The notes beneath the pieces were generated by a model that made no database searches, was not told the DNA's origin, and saw only the letters and a program-made list of their open reading frames with translations. The position numbers and the translations under genes are program-made. From contig NW_006763144.1 in assembly GCF_000264905.1 (NCBI RefSeq), positions 1,431,648 to 1,495,647 on the forward strand: a DNA stretch of 64,000 nucleotides, written 5' to 3'. This document shows, piece by piece, positions 34,301 through 46,306 of this stretch (the stretch's first letter is position 1; each line of letters begins with the position of its first letter). This DNA is from Stereum hirsutum FP-91666 SS1. Lineage: Eukaryota > Basidiomycota > Agaricomycetes > Russulales > Stereaceae.

Positions 34301-36385
34301 ACGTCGTAGACCTCAAGAGTGGCGAGAGTGGTGACAATGATTTGCTAAAATTCGGCGTGAGTATTGGGCATGAGCAGCAGCGTCAAGTAGGGAGAACGAA
34401 CCCACATTGGCATTCAACCACTGAATTGCAAGTACATCCCCGTCGACGGACCACTTTGCCGCCTCCTCGAAAGACAGCCTTCCTATCTCCACAGTGGCCG
34501 TCTTTCCCGTCCGCTGATTGACAGCGGTCTCCGTGATCTTACTCTCTGTGACGCGTAGCAGGTGAAGCACCGGCCCCCATGAGTATACCAGCATCGGAAT
34601 TGTTGTCTCAATGGGAGGGTCCTTCTTCCCCCTTTTCGACGGGATCGACTCAGATTTGGCGGATCCATGGGCCACCACGCTAGGAAACCAAGCCATCGCG
34701 GCACGAAACTTGGATTTTCCGGTCTGATCCGCGCTTCCGTCTCGATGTCGTCGATACCATGTCTTTGGGCTGGGCTTGAGGCCAACGATGACAAGCTTAG
34801 CGGCAGTCAGAAGGGCGACAACGTTGTATTCATCTGTCGGATGAGGCGTTGTGCCCAGAGGAAGGGGCGCCATAGCCAGGATGGTATTGGTCTTCCGTGG
34901 CTTTCGGCGGACAGCGCTCCCGTGACCGTTGCCATTGGCTTTGGCCTGAGCGAGATGAGGGGGTGGTGGGGGTTCCTCTTCCGGGTATTTGCCGAGGATG
35001 CGTAGGACGTCTGTCGCGTCGACGAAGAGGACCTTTCCAAGACTATGATAGAAGGCCAGTCCGCTCTCATCAGCCGTGACAACGGCGGTGTGGCGTCCTG
35101 CCACGAAATCGATATTGACGATGCGAGAACCGAGGAGGTGCCCTTCTTTCCGCCCTGATCCAACAGAGGCTAACGAAGTCGGTGGAACGAACCGAGCAGG
35201 CACTTGCGGCTTGGTCAAGTCGAAGATTTGTACATGGCCGAAAGCGTGCCCAGAGGCGACGTAGGTATGGTCGTGAGACATGGCAAGCGCTGTGACCGGC
35301 CCAACGTTCTTTTCTGTTGACAGCGACTTGTAAGTCGTGCGGCGAGTCTGCGGAGGTAAAATGGAACGTACCTGAAGCATTATCACCACACACACATTTC
35401 AAGGTTTGCTGGAAATCATACACGAATATTCTTCCCGTGTCCGTCCCGACGCAGATCATACCGTTCGCAGCAAGCACGAGCGGAGATCCAAGGGCCGGGG
35501 ATCCAAGAATAGCGGACGCCTTGAGCGGGGTCTTGGTATACAACTGGTTTCCGATCTGGTGGAGCTGAGTCCAACGAAATACTTCCCTCTCTGATTGGGA
35601 ACTCCCGTTCATGTCGTGTTTCTCCATGGGCGTCTGGAGGTTTGTTGACGAAGACACCGGGGATAATGCTGAAAAGTGTGATGGAGCGGGCGACGGTTGT
35701 TCGAGAAAATTTGAGGGTGTAGTCCCGATACTGGTGACGGAGGGTTGTGCAGAGTGTGGCACGAAGGAGCGCAGGCGGGAGATGGTGGGATGCAGGAATG
35801 GTGTGGCAAGTTTGGAGGGAGTGCCTTCGCGCAGAGGAGGCGAAGACATGCGTGGAGGGGTAAAAGGGTTTAGGGAGGACGTGGAGGGCGTATTATCTGA
35901 AGTGACTTCGAGATGCTAGAGGAACGAACGGAGAGGGGCAGTCAGTCGTGCTCTGAACAGGTGGCGAACAGGCTAAGGCTGCGTAGCACTGAAGTACTCA
36001 CGAGCGAGTCGTCACCCATAAACGCGCTACCGTCGTTCTCAACAGCCTGTCTGGAACCGTGCACCAGCGACTTTTCGACCTCCTTCTCCTCTAGCTCGTC
36101 ATCATCAGCCTCACCCTCCACGTCCTCTTCGTGGTCAGAACCCAGCACGTCCTTCAGCTGATTCTTGTATGTCTCCTTCGTCCTAGACGAGACTTCGCCA
36201 AGACCAAAACCTGCATTCTCGTCATCATCACTTAGCCCAAAATGTCCGTTATGCTCGAAGGACTCGTCGTGGTCGCTGTCGAACAGTTCCTCCATCCGTG
36301 CAGAGTAGTCGCCTTCGTTCTCAGGGACATCCTGCTGGCCATGAGGGTGATCCAAAGAAGGCTCTGAGGGGCTATCGAGAGCCAT
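31335..36385 (-). CDS. VPS8: CORVET tethering subunit Vps8
   Basis: Five exons: 36385-36002, 35915-35372, 35313-34406, 34344-34144, 34085-31335; 1595 residues. The acidic N-terminal region (SDHDESFEHNGHFGLSDDD) leads to a beta-propeller part with VLAANGMICVGTDTGRIFVYDF and ALAMSHDHTYVASGHAFG. Then WLNANQIIVTTLATLEVYDV, GTLLTWADRILSFVQEGDF and AIDLTRAYYLG open the Vps8 alpha-solenoid. The C-terminal end holds one CxxC (CQFC) and an HxxC (HSNC), a half-size RING-like finger. Vps8 binds Rab5/Vps21 and defines the endosomal CORVET complex. The huge last exon (2751 nt) contrasts with the intron-dense genes around it. Confidence 0.95.
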
Positions 36386-36994
36386 GACTGCCTTGCGTTT
36401 GCCTGCCCAGAGTCACAGGGGTAATGGAACCAGAGTCGGAGAACGGGAGCAGGTGAAGCCTGGTGAGGCTCGAGCACGCCCTCCACGCCTTCCGTCAATC
36501 CGAACCGATAACTCGGCGCGGTCCCAGTTCTGTCCGAAGTCCTCTAGAATCTTTATATTCACCGTGACACACAACAGTTGAGGAGACCGCAGAAGTCTAA
36601 CACATCCCATAGAACCATACAGCCTGTATGCGTTTAAAGAAGCAACAAACAGACAATATCTCATTTGTGGGGTGCATTGAGCACTCATCAATATGTTAGG
36701 GTAAACGCAAGCTCGTAGGGTAGTATGATGGATCCATGCGAGGTAGTAAGCTGATGTGAGCACAGAGGTCCGAGTCAAGGATATGGCGGGTCCGAACAAC
36801 CAAGAAAAAATAAGTAATGGAGAAAATATCAAAAATCAGATGGATGGAGCAAAAAATACATGGAGATCGAGTTGGTGTGAGAGAGTCGAAGAAGCTTAAT
36901 ATTAATGTTGAAAATTGCAATGAAATCCGATAGTTGGCTGAGTCGAAGATGTTGGGAAACGGTCATGAAAGGTCGTTAGGGTGTTGATAGCGAA
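36386..36994. other. Spacer between VPS8 promoter and CLC 3' end
   Basis: No gene is seen. The A/T content rises near 36790-36930. Confidence 0.5.
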
Positions 36995-39900
36995 CTAGTA
37001 TGCCTTATGCTCGAGCTCTCCCAAGAACGCAAGCCACGCTTTCTTGTCGATTACGCCTTCGTCTATATCGCCAAAAGGTGTCAATATCTACCGAAGCTGC
37101 ACAAAGAACAGAGTACGCACAGTATCCTCCCGAGTCTTGGACGACGACATAGCGTGCGCCTAACTTGACAAAGAATTGGTGTACGAGCTCTAGCGGAGAG
37201 TTCAATTGAACCGTCAGGGGCGCCTGTGGATCGGTTGGTCAGACGGCGAGGTCATTCAAGGAATAGGAGCTCGGTTCACCTGGTCCATATAAACACTGAA
37301 ATCCAAGGGATCATAACCTGACGGATGATTGATGAATGATGACACGGACGAAGACGATAGGTCGGTAAATCTGAATCCCCTCGTGCCAGTGAAGTGTACT
37401 GCGCTGTCCGCCTCGTCAGCTACGATGCCTGTAGAAAGCCACATGTTGCACTGTCAGATCATAGTATGGAAGAAAAATGTATAGGCATACTGAGAGCATG
37501 TTCGAGTTCACTAGCTCCGATATATCCAACCATTCTGGAGCCGCCATCGTCCTGATACAGGATCGGAAGCCCGCCGTCTGCGTAGCCAGAGGCAACGACG
37601 ATCTGCAGCTGATCGCGGAGGGTCTTGACCGTCGGAGGCGTGTCAACGCGGATTACTTCCACCTCGCGTTCAACCTGTGGGTGACAATGATCATTACGGA
37701 TGGCTGCGCAACATGACGCAGGAGGTTATGTACGCACGGCATCATTAACCCCCAGACTGCCCCAAAGATATTCGTGTTTGGCGTCGAGGTAAGGGAGTTG
37801 AGCGAGACTACAGAAAATCGCGTGTCAGTACCATATATGTACCTGGGTGGGTGATTGCATGAGTAGGGCAATGGTGCAAGGTACGCACTCAATGACAAGA
37901 TCATAGATACCCTTCGGCTCCAATGCATCCGCCACCGTCTTGGCCACCAGCACCGACAACATAACCGGAATCACGTAACTCAATGAATCGGTCAGCTCGA
38001 ACATGATCACAGCCAGACTAATCGTCGTCCTCGTCACGCCGCTCAGCGAGGCCGCCGCACCGACCATGGAGTACAGCCCGGGAACCACACAGTCGAGATC
38101 TCCTCCGCATGAGCGGAACACGCGGGCATGTGGCCAATGCCATTGAGCCCATTGTATGAGAATGCCAACGATACGGCCGGCGCAAGCTCCAACCCCGAGG
38201 GATGGTATGAAGATTCCTGCGGGTACTTTGATGCCTGCAAAACGAACGGCTAGTATGTCAGTTTCGGAAGACGGCTTCTTTGCGGCGAAAAAGGGACTGA
38301 CCAAAGGTGATGATCGTCAAGACTCCCTTGACCACCATAGCTAAGGGTACCACCCAAAACACAGACAAGTTCAACGTCGAGATATCACACAGAAAGGACG
38401 GGACGCACCGATGAACACAGCTTTGATGACCGGCCACGCCTGACTCGGAGGGTCCAACACACAGAGGCCAGAGTGTGTATTCGGAGAGCCAGTCCGGCAC
38501 TCAGCAAAAAGGTTATACACAAGTTCGGTGCCACCCATGTGGGTGTACGTGTTGATGAAACCGAGCACGGTCGAGAGGAGCGTGATTAAGAGGACCTCAG
38601 CAACGGGATGCGTGCGGAGCCAGGACTTGTTCCTGACATCGCGCGACCAGCGATAGTTGAGTTTGGAGAAAAAGGCACCGTAGACACCGCCGATGACTCC
38701 GAGGAAGAGAAAGGGGATGAGCTCGTAGGCATGCCAGTCCTTGTCGTAGGTGACCTGAAAGAGGACGATCTTGCCAGTGCCAAATGGGTCCAAGAAGCGA
38801 AGCGATCCTGCCGCAATCATCGCACAGAAAAAACTGAAAGAGCACGTTTAGTCCATAAAGTTTGAATAAGCCGAGAGGTAATGCAAAAAAACAACTTACG
38901 TTCTCCACATGACCTTTGGAGGGAAAAAATACGAGACTTCCTCCAGGCTGAAGAGAACTCCTCCGATAGGGGCTCCGAAAGCGACCGCAACACCTGCCGC
39001 ACTAGCCGCGCTCAAAATCTCGCGACGCTTTCCTAGACAGTCCAGTCAGCAGACACACTTTAAGAATATGGACGCAAGAGCTCCCACCTTCATTATTCTC
39101 GTACTTGGTGAAGTAGCGACTGATGATGTTACCGATGCAGCTGGCTATGTGAACGAAGGGGCCCTCTTTGCCGAGAGAGAGACCGCTAGAAACGGGATAT
39201 CATTACAGACACGTCCGACGAACATAGGCAATGTACATACGATGCAACGCTCAGGGCCAACCCGACCGACTTCGTGAATAGAGTACGACCACCAAGGTAG
39301 CCGTGAATCACGAAGCCTAATCACGTCATCTATATTAGACATTTAGAAGGAGGCGCGGAGAAACATACCAGATAGAATGGTTTTGATCTCTGGAATACCA
39401 CTCCCTGCAGCGTAGTACATCACCTTGCGAGGTGTGCCTCTATCCGAGGCGGATGAAGCTGACTTATCCTTCGCATTCTCGTCGACATACTGGGGAGCCA
39501 GGACGCCGGAATCTTTACGGGTAGAGAAGGAAGAGGACGGAGTGAGGTAGATCGTCAACAGACAGGACAACAGGGCAAGCAATAACTGTAAACCCCGATG
39601 ATGATGACAAGGTTAACAGACATATTTTTATTGCGATGTAGATGATCACGTACAGCAAAGAAGCCGTAGGCAAAGTATTCGATGACCGTTTCGGATGTCT
39701 CTGAAGCATCGTTCCTGCTCAAGACCTGTGCCCATGTCCTCCAGGCACCGCATGCCTCTTCAGCCGTACTGGTCATCGTGACGAACACAGAGTTAGACGA
39801 TCTCAACACCAGATCATCATCAGGTGCGGAAAAGGGGCAGCAGAAGCGCTTTGCCCTGTACCAACCGGAAGCACAATATCCTTCCTTGATGTCAAAGAGC

Positions 39901-40712
39901 CATTGTTCGCCGCGCACGATGAGAAAGGCGACGAGGGCAGTTAGGAAGCCGACCATTGTCACCAAGAACCACCCCGCAAGGCGATCGGCCAAGTTGCGCA
40001 CACGTCCTCGAACGGATTTCCTCCGACGCAGGCGATAGAGGCGAGCACGGTCCTAGCACGCATCAGACAGGGTTAAGTAGCGGAACAAACGAAATGTAGA
40101 TTCACCTTGATAGCATCATGGAGCCAGTCGATAGAAGAGAAGGAGGAATACCTGAATGGGCCATTAGTAAAACAAGGTTGGACAGGTTGAATGGAAATAA
40201 AGCAATCACCAGACGCGGATTCCATTCGCTTTGGCGACTATTTCGGGTGCTGCAAGGTCGTCGTCGGTGGTCTTGCGCCCGGGAGGGGCATCGTAAGCTG
40301 AAATTGGACGCTGTGCGTTGATGCGAAAGGAGTGACGGTCGAAGGGGGTGGGAGGATTGGAGATGGAGAGACGGGTGGGGAGGGCAAGCTTTGGGAGAGG
40401 GGGATGGCCGTGACGGGCGCGGAAGCTTAAAGAAGGTTTAGACTGTGTACGGGACTGACCGCCTGTGGGTAGGGCGCCATAGGAAGAATGATGTGCTCTC
40501 AGTGAAGGTCGTTCGTGGCCTGTTGTGATTAGAGGTGTGTGTTCCGAGTCTATAGCAGACTCGACGCCGCCTGGAGGGTCGGGCTGCTGGAGGTTCTGAG
40601 CAGATCCGATTCTAAGGAGCCGTGTGCGACGCCAATCAAGAGTGCTAGGGCCGCTGAGGGGACCAGACGGTTCCTCGCTGGCAGACGCGGTGTTGAGCGA
40701 ACGTCGGGACAT
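36995..40712 (-). CDS. CLC chloride/proton exchanger with CBS domains
   Basis: Fifteen exons: 40712-40210, 40151-40106, 40052-39654, 39585-39369, 39316-39241, 39185-39088, 39032-38900, 38833-38409, 38340-38302, 38234-37889, 37807-37738, 37674-37491, 37428-37280, 37223-37121, 37062-36995; 951 residues. A ~190-residue disordered N-terminus precedes the channel. Filter motifs are intact: [17 protein letters not shown] (gating Glu) and [24 protein letters not shown] keeps the glutamate at the proton-glutamate position, so H+/Cl- exchange is expected. Two CBS domains end the protein. It resembles eukaryotic organelle CLCs (yeast Gef1, animal CLC-3/5/7 group), which acidify Golgi, endosomes or vacuoles. 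Localisation is inferred from the family. Confidence 0.95.
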
Positions 40713-41005
40713 GGTTGTCGCACTTCAGGACGACGATTGTGTCCGCTGCGTATGATACTGCCGTTTCCCCAGATCATTCTCATTTGAGCCAACTCGGATT
40801 CGGACTACCGAAGACACCCTAACCCGATCTTAGGGCTCGGATTCATGAAATGAACGACAATTACAGCACAACAAACGACACAACCATCGATCTCTGTGAC
40901 CATGAGCTATTACACTAGAAACACAATTGAAAAGACTAGCATTGCACGACTACAGAGTAGACGCACGGCTGATATGTGTGCAAACTGGCCTCCCTCCGAT
41001 CAGCC
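40713..41005. other. Promoter of the CLC gene and 3' end of SDHAF4 gene
   Basis: No coding signal was found in this 293-bp gap. Confidence 0.45.
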
Positions 41006-41428
41006 TCAAAAGTCCGACACTCGCCCCTTGAAGCTCCAGTCGCCCCCTTCCTCTGTCCATCGTCTGACTGGCTCCCTCTTGGGTCCACCCCTCTCACCGG
41101 TCTTTGGATTGATTTCGCCCTCGAACTCGGGTTCGAGGGGCTTGCGTGCGTCTGGATGTAACAAATCTTCTTCCGCTATTGATGGTGCAGAGGTTGGGAG
41201 GGATGATGGGTGGCTGAGAGGAGCCTGTGCTCGTCGAACGAGCTCCTCAAACTCTCGCTGGTCGGCGGCCGGGAGAGGAGGAGGTGATGGACGCGGTCGT
41301 TCGAAGGGCGCGCGTGAGGACATAGTGCGCAGAGGCTGTTGCAGTCGCGACTGCACGGCTGGCGTAGAGGACGAAGCTTGAAGACGGATGGATAGGCGAG
41401 CGCGGATGAGAGCAGAGGAGAGGTACAT
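41006..41428 (-). CDS. SDH8: Succinate dehydrogenase assembly factor 4 (mitochondrial)
   Basis: A single exon of 140 residues from the chosen ATG at 41428. The diagnostic C-terminus is complete: EINPKTGERGGPKREPVRRW, then EEGGDWSFKGRVSDF at the very end (DUF1674/SDHAF4). The N-terminus MYLSSALIRARLSIRLQ is a convincing mitochondrial presequence, which is why I prefer this start. An in-frame ATG at 41515 would add 29 residues lacking such a signal. Yeast Sdh8 and human SDHAF4 bind flavinylated Sdh1 and help it join Sdh2 while limiting oxidant release. The gene is intronless, unusual in this window. Confidence 0.93.
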   Translation of the reverse strand: MYLSSALIRARLSIRLQASSSTPAVQSRLQQPLRTMSSRAPFERPRPSPPPLPAADQREFEELVRRAQAPLSHPSSLPTSAPSIAEEDLLHPDARKPLEPEFEGEINPKTGERGGPKREPVRRWTEEGGDWSFKGRVSDF

Positions 41429-41681
41429 GTTGGAGTGAGCGCGACGTCGAGGGCGGTGATGAGGGCGGGGGGTGGCGGACGTCGGCGTCGACGAGGACAA
41501 AGAGGGATCAGTCATTAATTAGATCATGCTCACGAATGACGCTGAGCCCGGGAGAACGGTGCGTCGATCGTGGTCGAGTTAAGACGCTCGCACTCATACT
41601 TATAGCGGCGTCCAAGCCAAACCAATCGTCTTCCACCCATCTTTCGTCTCTCTTGGCCCGTCCTAAACGACGTCGACACAC
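41429..41681. promoter_or_regulatory. Divergent promoter, SDHAF4 / Zn2Cys6 regulator
   Basis: This gap of 253 bp separates divergent starts. It shrinks to 166 bp if the upstream SDHAF4 start at 41515 is used. Confidence 0.35.
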
Positions 41682-44600
41682 ATGCGCTCCCTCGTTCACA
41701 GGGCCTCTACATCTTCGCTCCCAACTGCTCAGCCCGATCGCTTAGCTTCTAACAAAAAGCGCAATGTCGAGCGCGCCTGCGATGCCTGTCGCAGACGGAA
41801 GACCCGTTGTGACGGACCAAAGATGCCAGACAACATCTGCTCGAACTGTATACAAAACAGTCGATCATGCGTATACCTGTCTGTCTCGCCTTTTTCTGTA
41901 CCTCCGCCGTCTCCTGCTCATCCTGGCGCTTTTTAGCGAGGCTTCCAAGCCCAGAGGACCCCCTAAAGCGTAAGCTGCTGCGTACTCTCTCTCTCAGAAC
42001 GACATGTTTTGCGCCACTACCCACTAATACTGCGCCTGGTTAGTTATGTTATCAGCATGGAGGACAGAATGGAAAAACTAGATGCACTTCTCAAACGAGT
42101 ATGCCGATTTCGTCTCTCCCCAGCTGACATATGGCGCATTACACCCTCCCCTTCCGAAATTCGAAATGGGAGGCATCTAACGATTCACTTATGTCTATAC
42201 TATAGCTACGCCCAGAAGTAGACTTCTCTGACGAGTTAGGCCCACCCTTCATTCGCGACTCTTGGAAGAATGACGACCCGGACTCGGCCCCACCCCCACC
42301 TCGTCTTCCGGACAGGAGATTAGCTTCAAGTCTCGCTCCCCCAATACCTTATTCCTCCTTTCCCGCATTCAACACTATGTCTAGACTCCGCAAGACTCGT
42401 TCTGCTGCTGCCATCAACAACGTCTCTCAAGACGTAGATTTCGATTCAGACCCCTCCGAGGACTATGCATCCTCAGACTCGGAAGATGACCCCTTATCCC
42501 TTAAGACTGACTTCACCACTGTTGCGAAACGGTTAACATTGCACGGGCTCGACTCGATCACCAAGGGCGACCACTCTCTTGAAACACAGACACGCTATTA
42601 CGGCAGGAGTTCCTCATATCACCTCGTCTCCACGACCAGAGAGCTCAGGAAGATGCACATAAACGATATGATCGGTGACAATGAAGATAAACTCGACGCA
42701 GAAACCGCTCGAAGGCGTATAATTGAACGCGGCTCGCTCAGACGGGAAGAGTTTTGGAAGGCACCACCCGTAAGTTCGTTGTACTACATTCATACATTCA
42801 GTCTGCCAATCACAGAACATCCCGCTGACCGCTCACTTCTCGATGTCGTTGCTCCGTTCGCAATCTTCTTGCTCCACTTCATGATGCTGATGCTGATGTC
42901 GCCCGGATTGATGTCCATCACGCTCATACTCTCCTGACCTTGCGCAGTGGGAGCTTGCTTGGGAGCGTGTCCACATTACGTCCCCAAAGTCCTTCCCAAA
43001 CCTACTCAATCAATTCCCAGAACCTGACCTCGCACAAGATCTCATCAATCTCTTCTTTCGGCATGTGAACTGCACGTTTCCGTTACTGCATCGACCCACA
43101 TACGAACGACAATTCGCAGACAAGATGCACGACACTGATATTTGGTTTGCCTGCCTGTCGATGGCAATGTTCGCTATCGCAAGTCGGTATTCGAAGGATG
43201 AGCGCGTGCTCATGGATGTGCTGCCAGACGAAGAACCAGACGAACATAGGTGGCAGAAGGCGGGCTGTCGGTTCTTTTTTGCGTGCATGGGTGCGTAATT
43301 TCCATTCCGTAATGTGTACAACTTTCACTGCGTGATCCTTGATTATCGGTGTTTCTGACTTTGCCCGCTCACCCAAAGATGTCGTTCTCATCAAGCGATC
43401 ATGGCTTACGCCAGCCTGCCTGAACGAAGTCCAGACACTATGTGTACGCCTCTCAATTGAGATTTGATTACATTTCAGTTAACATTCGTCAAACTACTCA
43501 GTTGATAACTACTTTCATGCGAGAGACTCCATGGCATCCTTCTGCTTGGATCGCTATCGGGACCGGGATTCGCAAGGTCCAAGATGTAGGCGCCCACCGA
43601 CGTAGAGTCTACGGCTCGAAACCGAGTGTCGAAGAAGAGCTCTGGAAGCGCGTATTTTGGTATCTTATTGGTCAGGACCGGATAGGCAGCGTAATGCTTG
43701 GGCGGCCCTGCATGACGCATCAAGAGGAGCAAGTTCATTCTATTTTCCTTGCCTTAATACCGTGGCCTTGTATTGATATGACCACTATGATGCAAGCTTC
43801 GACGCAGAACTTCCGCTGGAAGTGGATGATGAGTATTGGGAGAATGACGACCCCGAACTCGCGTTTCAACAGCCTGAGGGAAACCCGTCCAGGGTCACGG
43901 CGTACAACCTGTGGTTGCGGTTGACCGATATCATAGACTTCGTTCTACGGACCTTTGTTAGTCTGTCGATCCGTTTTCGTTTTCCGTATGCTTCTCGCTA
44001 ACCATATTCGCGTGCAGTACGCCATCCACAAGCCAAAAGGCCTACCGGGCTTCGCGGACCAGCAAAAACCGGAGGATATCCTCAAAGAGATGAACGACGC
44101 TCTTTCCAAGTGGACCAGCTTGGTTCCTGATCATCGTATGTGACCAACGATTTTGACTTTTCCAAATCACATGTAATTATTGACGTATCTACCTCTCAGT
44201 GAAATGGTCTCCAAACATGGCAGATCCCGTCTTCGCCGATCAGTCAATGACGCTCTACATCACATACAACCTTGTCCAGATCACTATCCACAGAACCTTC
44301 CTCCCGCCCACCCTTGGCCGTCTCCGCCTCCTCGGCGTCAACGACGTTCAACTGCCCGGGACCGCCCCCTCCCAGGCCATGACCTCTCTCGCTATAGCCG
44401 TCAACGCAGCGAAATCGATCACCCGTTTTCTGGAGGCCTTGCGTCGGCGGGGCATGTTCAACGAGTCAATACTGCTGCCGGCGACAGAGCTTTGTGTCGC
44501 TATCCTGTGTCTGAATGTGTGGGTCCTCAAGGCGAGGCAAAAAGCGAGAAAGCTGAAGGGCCTTGATCCGAGTCTGGTGGAGACCACCAAGATCGAGGCG

Positions 44601-45778
44601 CTCCTTGAGGATGTGCAGTCGCTGATGGAGGGACTGGATTGGGCCGTGCCGAAATGGGCGCAGGCAAGCGAGATTGCGTATGTTTCTCTTCGGGCGCATG
44701 GTTCGAGTTTTGCTGATTTCGTTTGTTTGCTTGTTTAGACATTATCTTCAGACTGCGATTCCTCAGGCTACGGACGAACCAGAGGGCATAGACGATATTC
44801 CACTCGAAATCATGCCCCCCGTCGATGCCGACTTTTCTGTGGACGTATCGTCGGACTCGGATCCTTATTACCAGCAAGCGATGGAACACTCTTGGTACCA
44901 AATTCCCGCTTATACTCATCAGCTGCCCTCGATACAGGAGTCTCAACATCCGGTACAACCATCTGAATATCAGGCGCACATCCCCCACACATCCTGGGAC
45001 CTGTCTATTGGACAGGGACACCAACGTGACGCGCTAACGAATCCGTATATCTCACAAGCCGCTTCGTCGTCGTCGTCGTATGTTCCAGATCAGGGCCATC
45101 CTCACTCGCTTCCATTTGACCATACAACTCAATGGACCACGACAGCTTACCCTAGACAAGACCTCCCTCCCATCGTACCCCCTCTCCCTGCAACACATAA
45201 ATCAGCAGCACAATCCTCCATCAGGCAACCATCACTCACGGCGCCTCTATCACAAGCGACCCATCCTCTACAATTCGCGAGCGTCCCGATCCGAAGGAAA
45301 TCGATGTATGTAAGCGAGAGGGGACAATATAATCCACAGGAATTGAGCGTGAAGGAAGATGTGTATCCGCATCCGAGTGATGTGCCGGTGAATGGGGCAG
45401 GTTTGGATAGGGATTATGGGACTTTTGGGCCTGTGTATGCCCATGGGCAAGGGCAAGTGGGCAGTATGGGTGGAAGAGTAGGAAATGAGGCGGTTATGGG
45501 TGGCGGGTATAACGGTGGCGGTGGCAGCGGTGGTGGTGGTGGACACGCAGGTGGAAGTGGGATGGGCTGGTATGATGCAGACCAAGGTCATCATAGTAGG
45601 CATGGGCATGAAAGCACGAAAGTATATGAGTACGTCCCAGCTCTTTTGAGATTCGTATCTGCGCTGACGATCTTGCGGTAATAGTTGGGATGATGTCGAG
45701 GCCTATATGAAGTACGGGAGTGTGGCAGAGGGGAAGCGGCTCGCGGAAGCACAAGCTCAGGCCGGTAATCGTCGATGA
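41682..45778 (+). CDS. Zn2Cys6 fungal-specific transcription factor
   Basis: Twelve exons: 41682-41878, 41937-41969, 42044-42098, 42206-42769, 42948-43290, 43379-43443, 43502-43732, 43797-43956, 44018-44135, 44200-44677, 44739-45629, 45685-45778; about 1075 residues. The binuclear cluster is ACDACRRRKTRCDG...CSNCIQNSRSC with a basic NKKRNVER lead. A short coiled linker (MEDRMEKLDALLKR) follows. The fungal_trans domain shows FFRHVNCTFPLLHRPTYERQ, AWIAIGTGIRKVQDVGAHRR, RVFWYLIGQDRIGSVMLGRP and FDAELPLEVDDEYW. The C-terminal ~300 residues are Gln/Ser/Pro- and then Gly-rich. The target is unknown; the family includes Gal4- and Xlnr-like regulators. Exons 7 and 8 fit only if one base is removed near 43732. 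Confidence 0.88.
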
Positions 45779-46306
45779 CCAGTGTTCGCTAACTCATTTT
45801 GCTCGAGGTTTCGTATTGGCGTCACTCTCTTTTTGGGTTCTGTCAAGGTTCTGTAAATTACTTATTGTCGCAACTCTAATTGTTTTGGTCGTTATTGCTG
45901 TGTACTCATCTATAGTGTTATCATTATTGCTTTTGCTCAAGGGTTTGAACGTTCCTATAAGTACTAGGCGAGTCTTGGACGTATCAGGGCAGCCGATGCA
46001 TATGGCTCTAGCAAGGCACGCCTCTCCTAATTACAGCTCTTAAACGCTAAAAACCGAGACAAAGGAAGGAACTCTCGCAGAGGCCCTCTCATTGGAGGAT
46101 AATCTTCAACTTCGAAATATTCACCCGGTGACCAAAGACCCTTGCGAACATGCAAGAGCATGAGAAGAGGCATCTCGAAGTATGGAACACTGGGAAATAA
46201 ATTGCCAAAGGGATCGATCGCTCCAACTTCCCAAAGCAGAGTATCCTCCTAATATGTTATAGTAAAAGCTGAAATAGGGCGAGTACATACGTGCAGTTAC
46301 ACATGT
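45779..46306. other. Convergent 3' region, with one open minus-strand segment
   Basis: This is mostly spacer. On the minus strand an open segment at about 46255-46040 follows a CATATTAG acceptor and reads VPYFEMPLLMLLHVRKG and YFEVEDYPP before a stop. It could be a downstream exon or a remnant; I could not join it in frame to the F-box-like gene. Confidence 0.3.
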
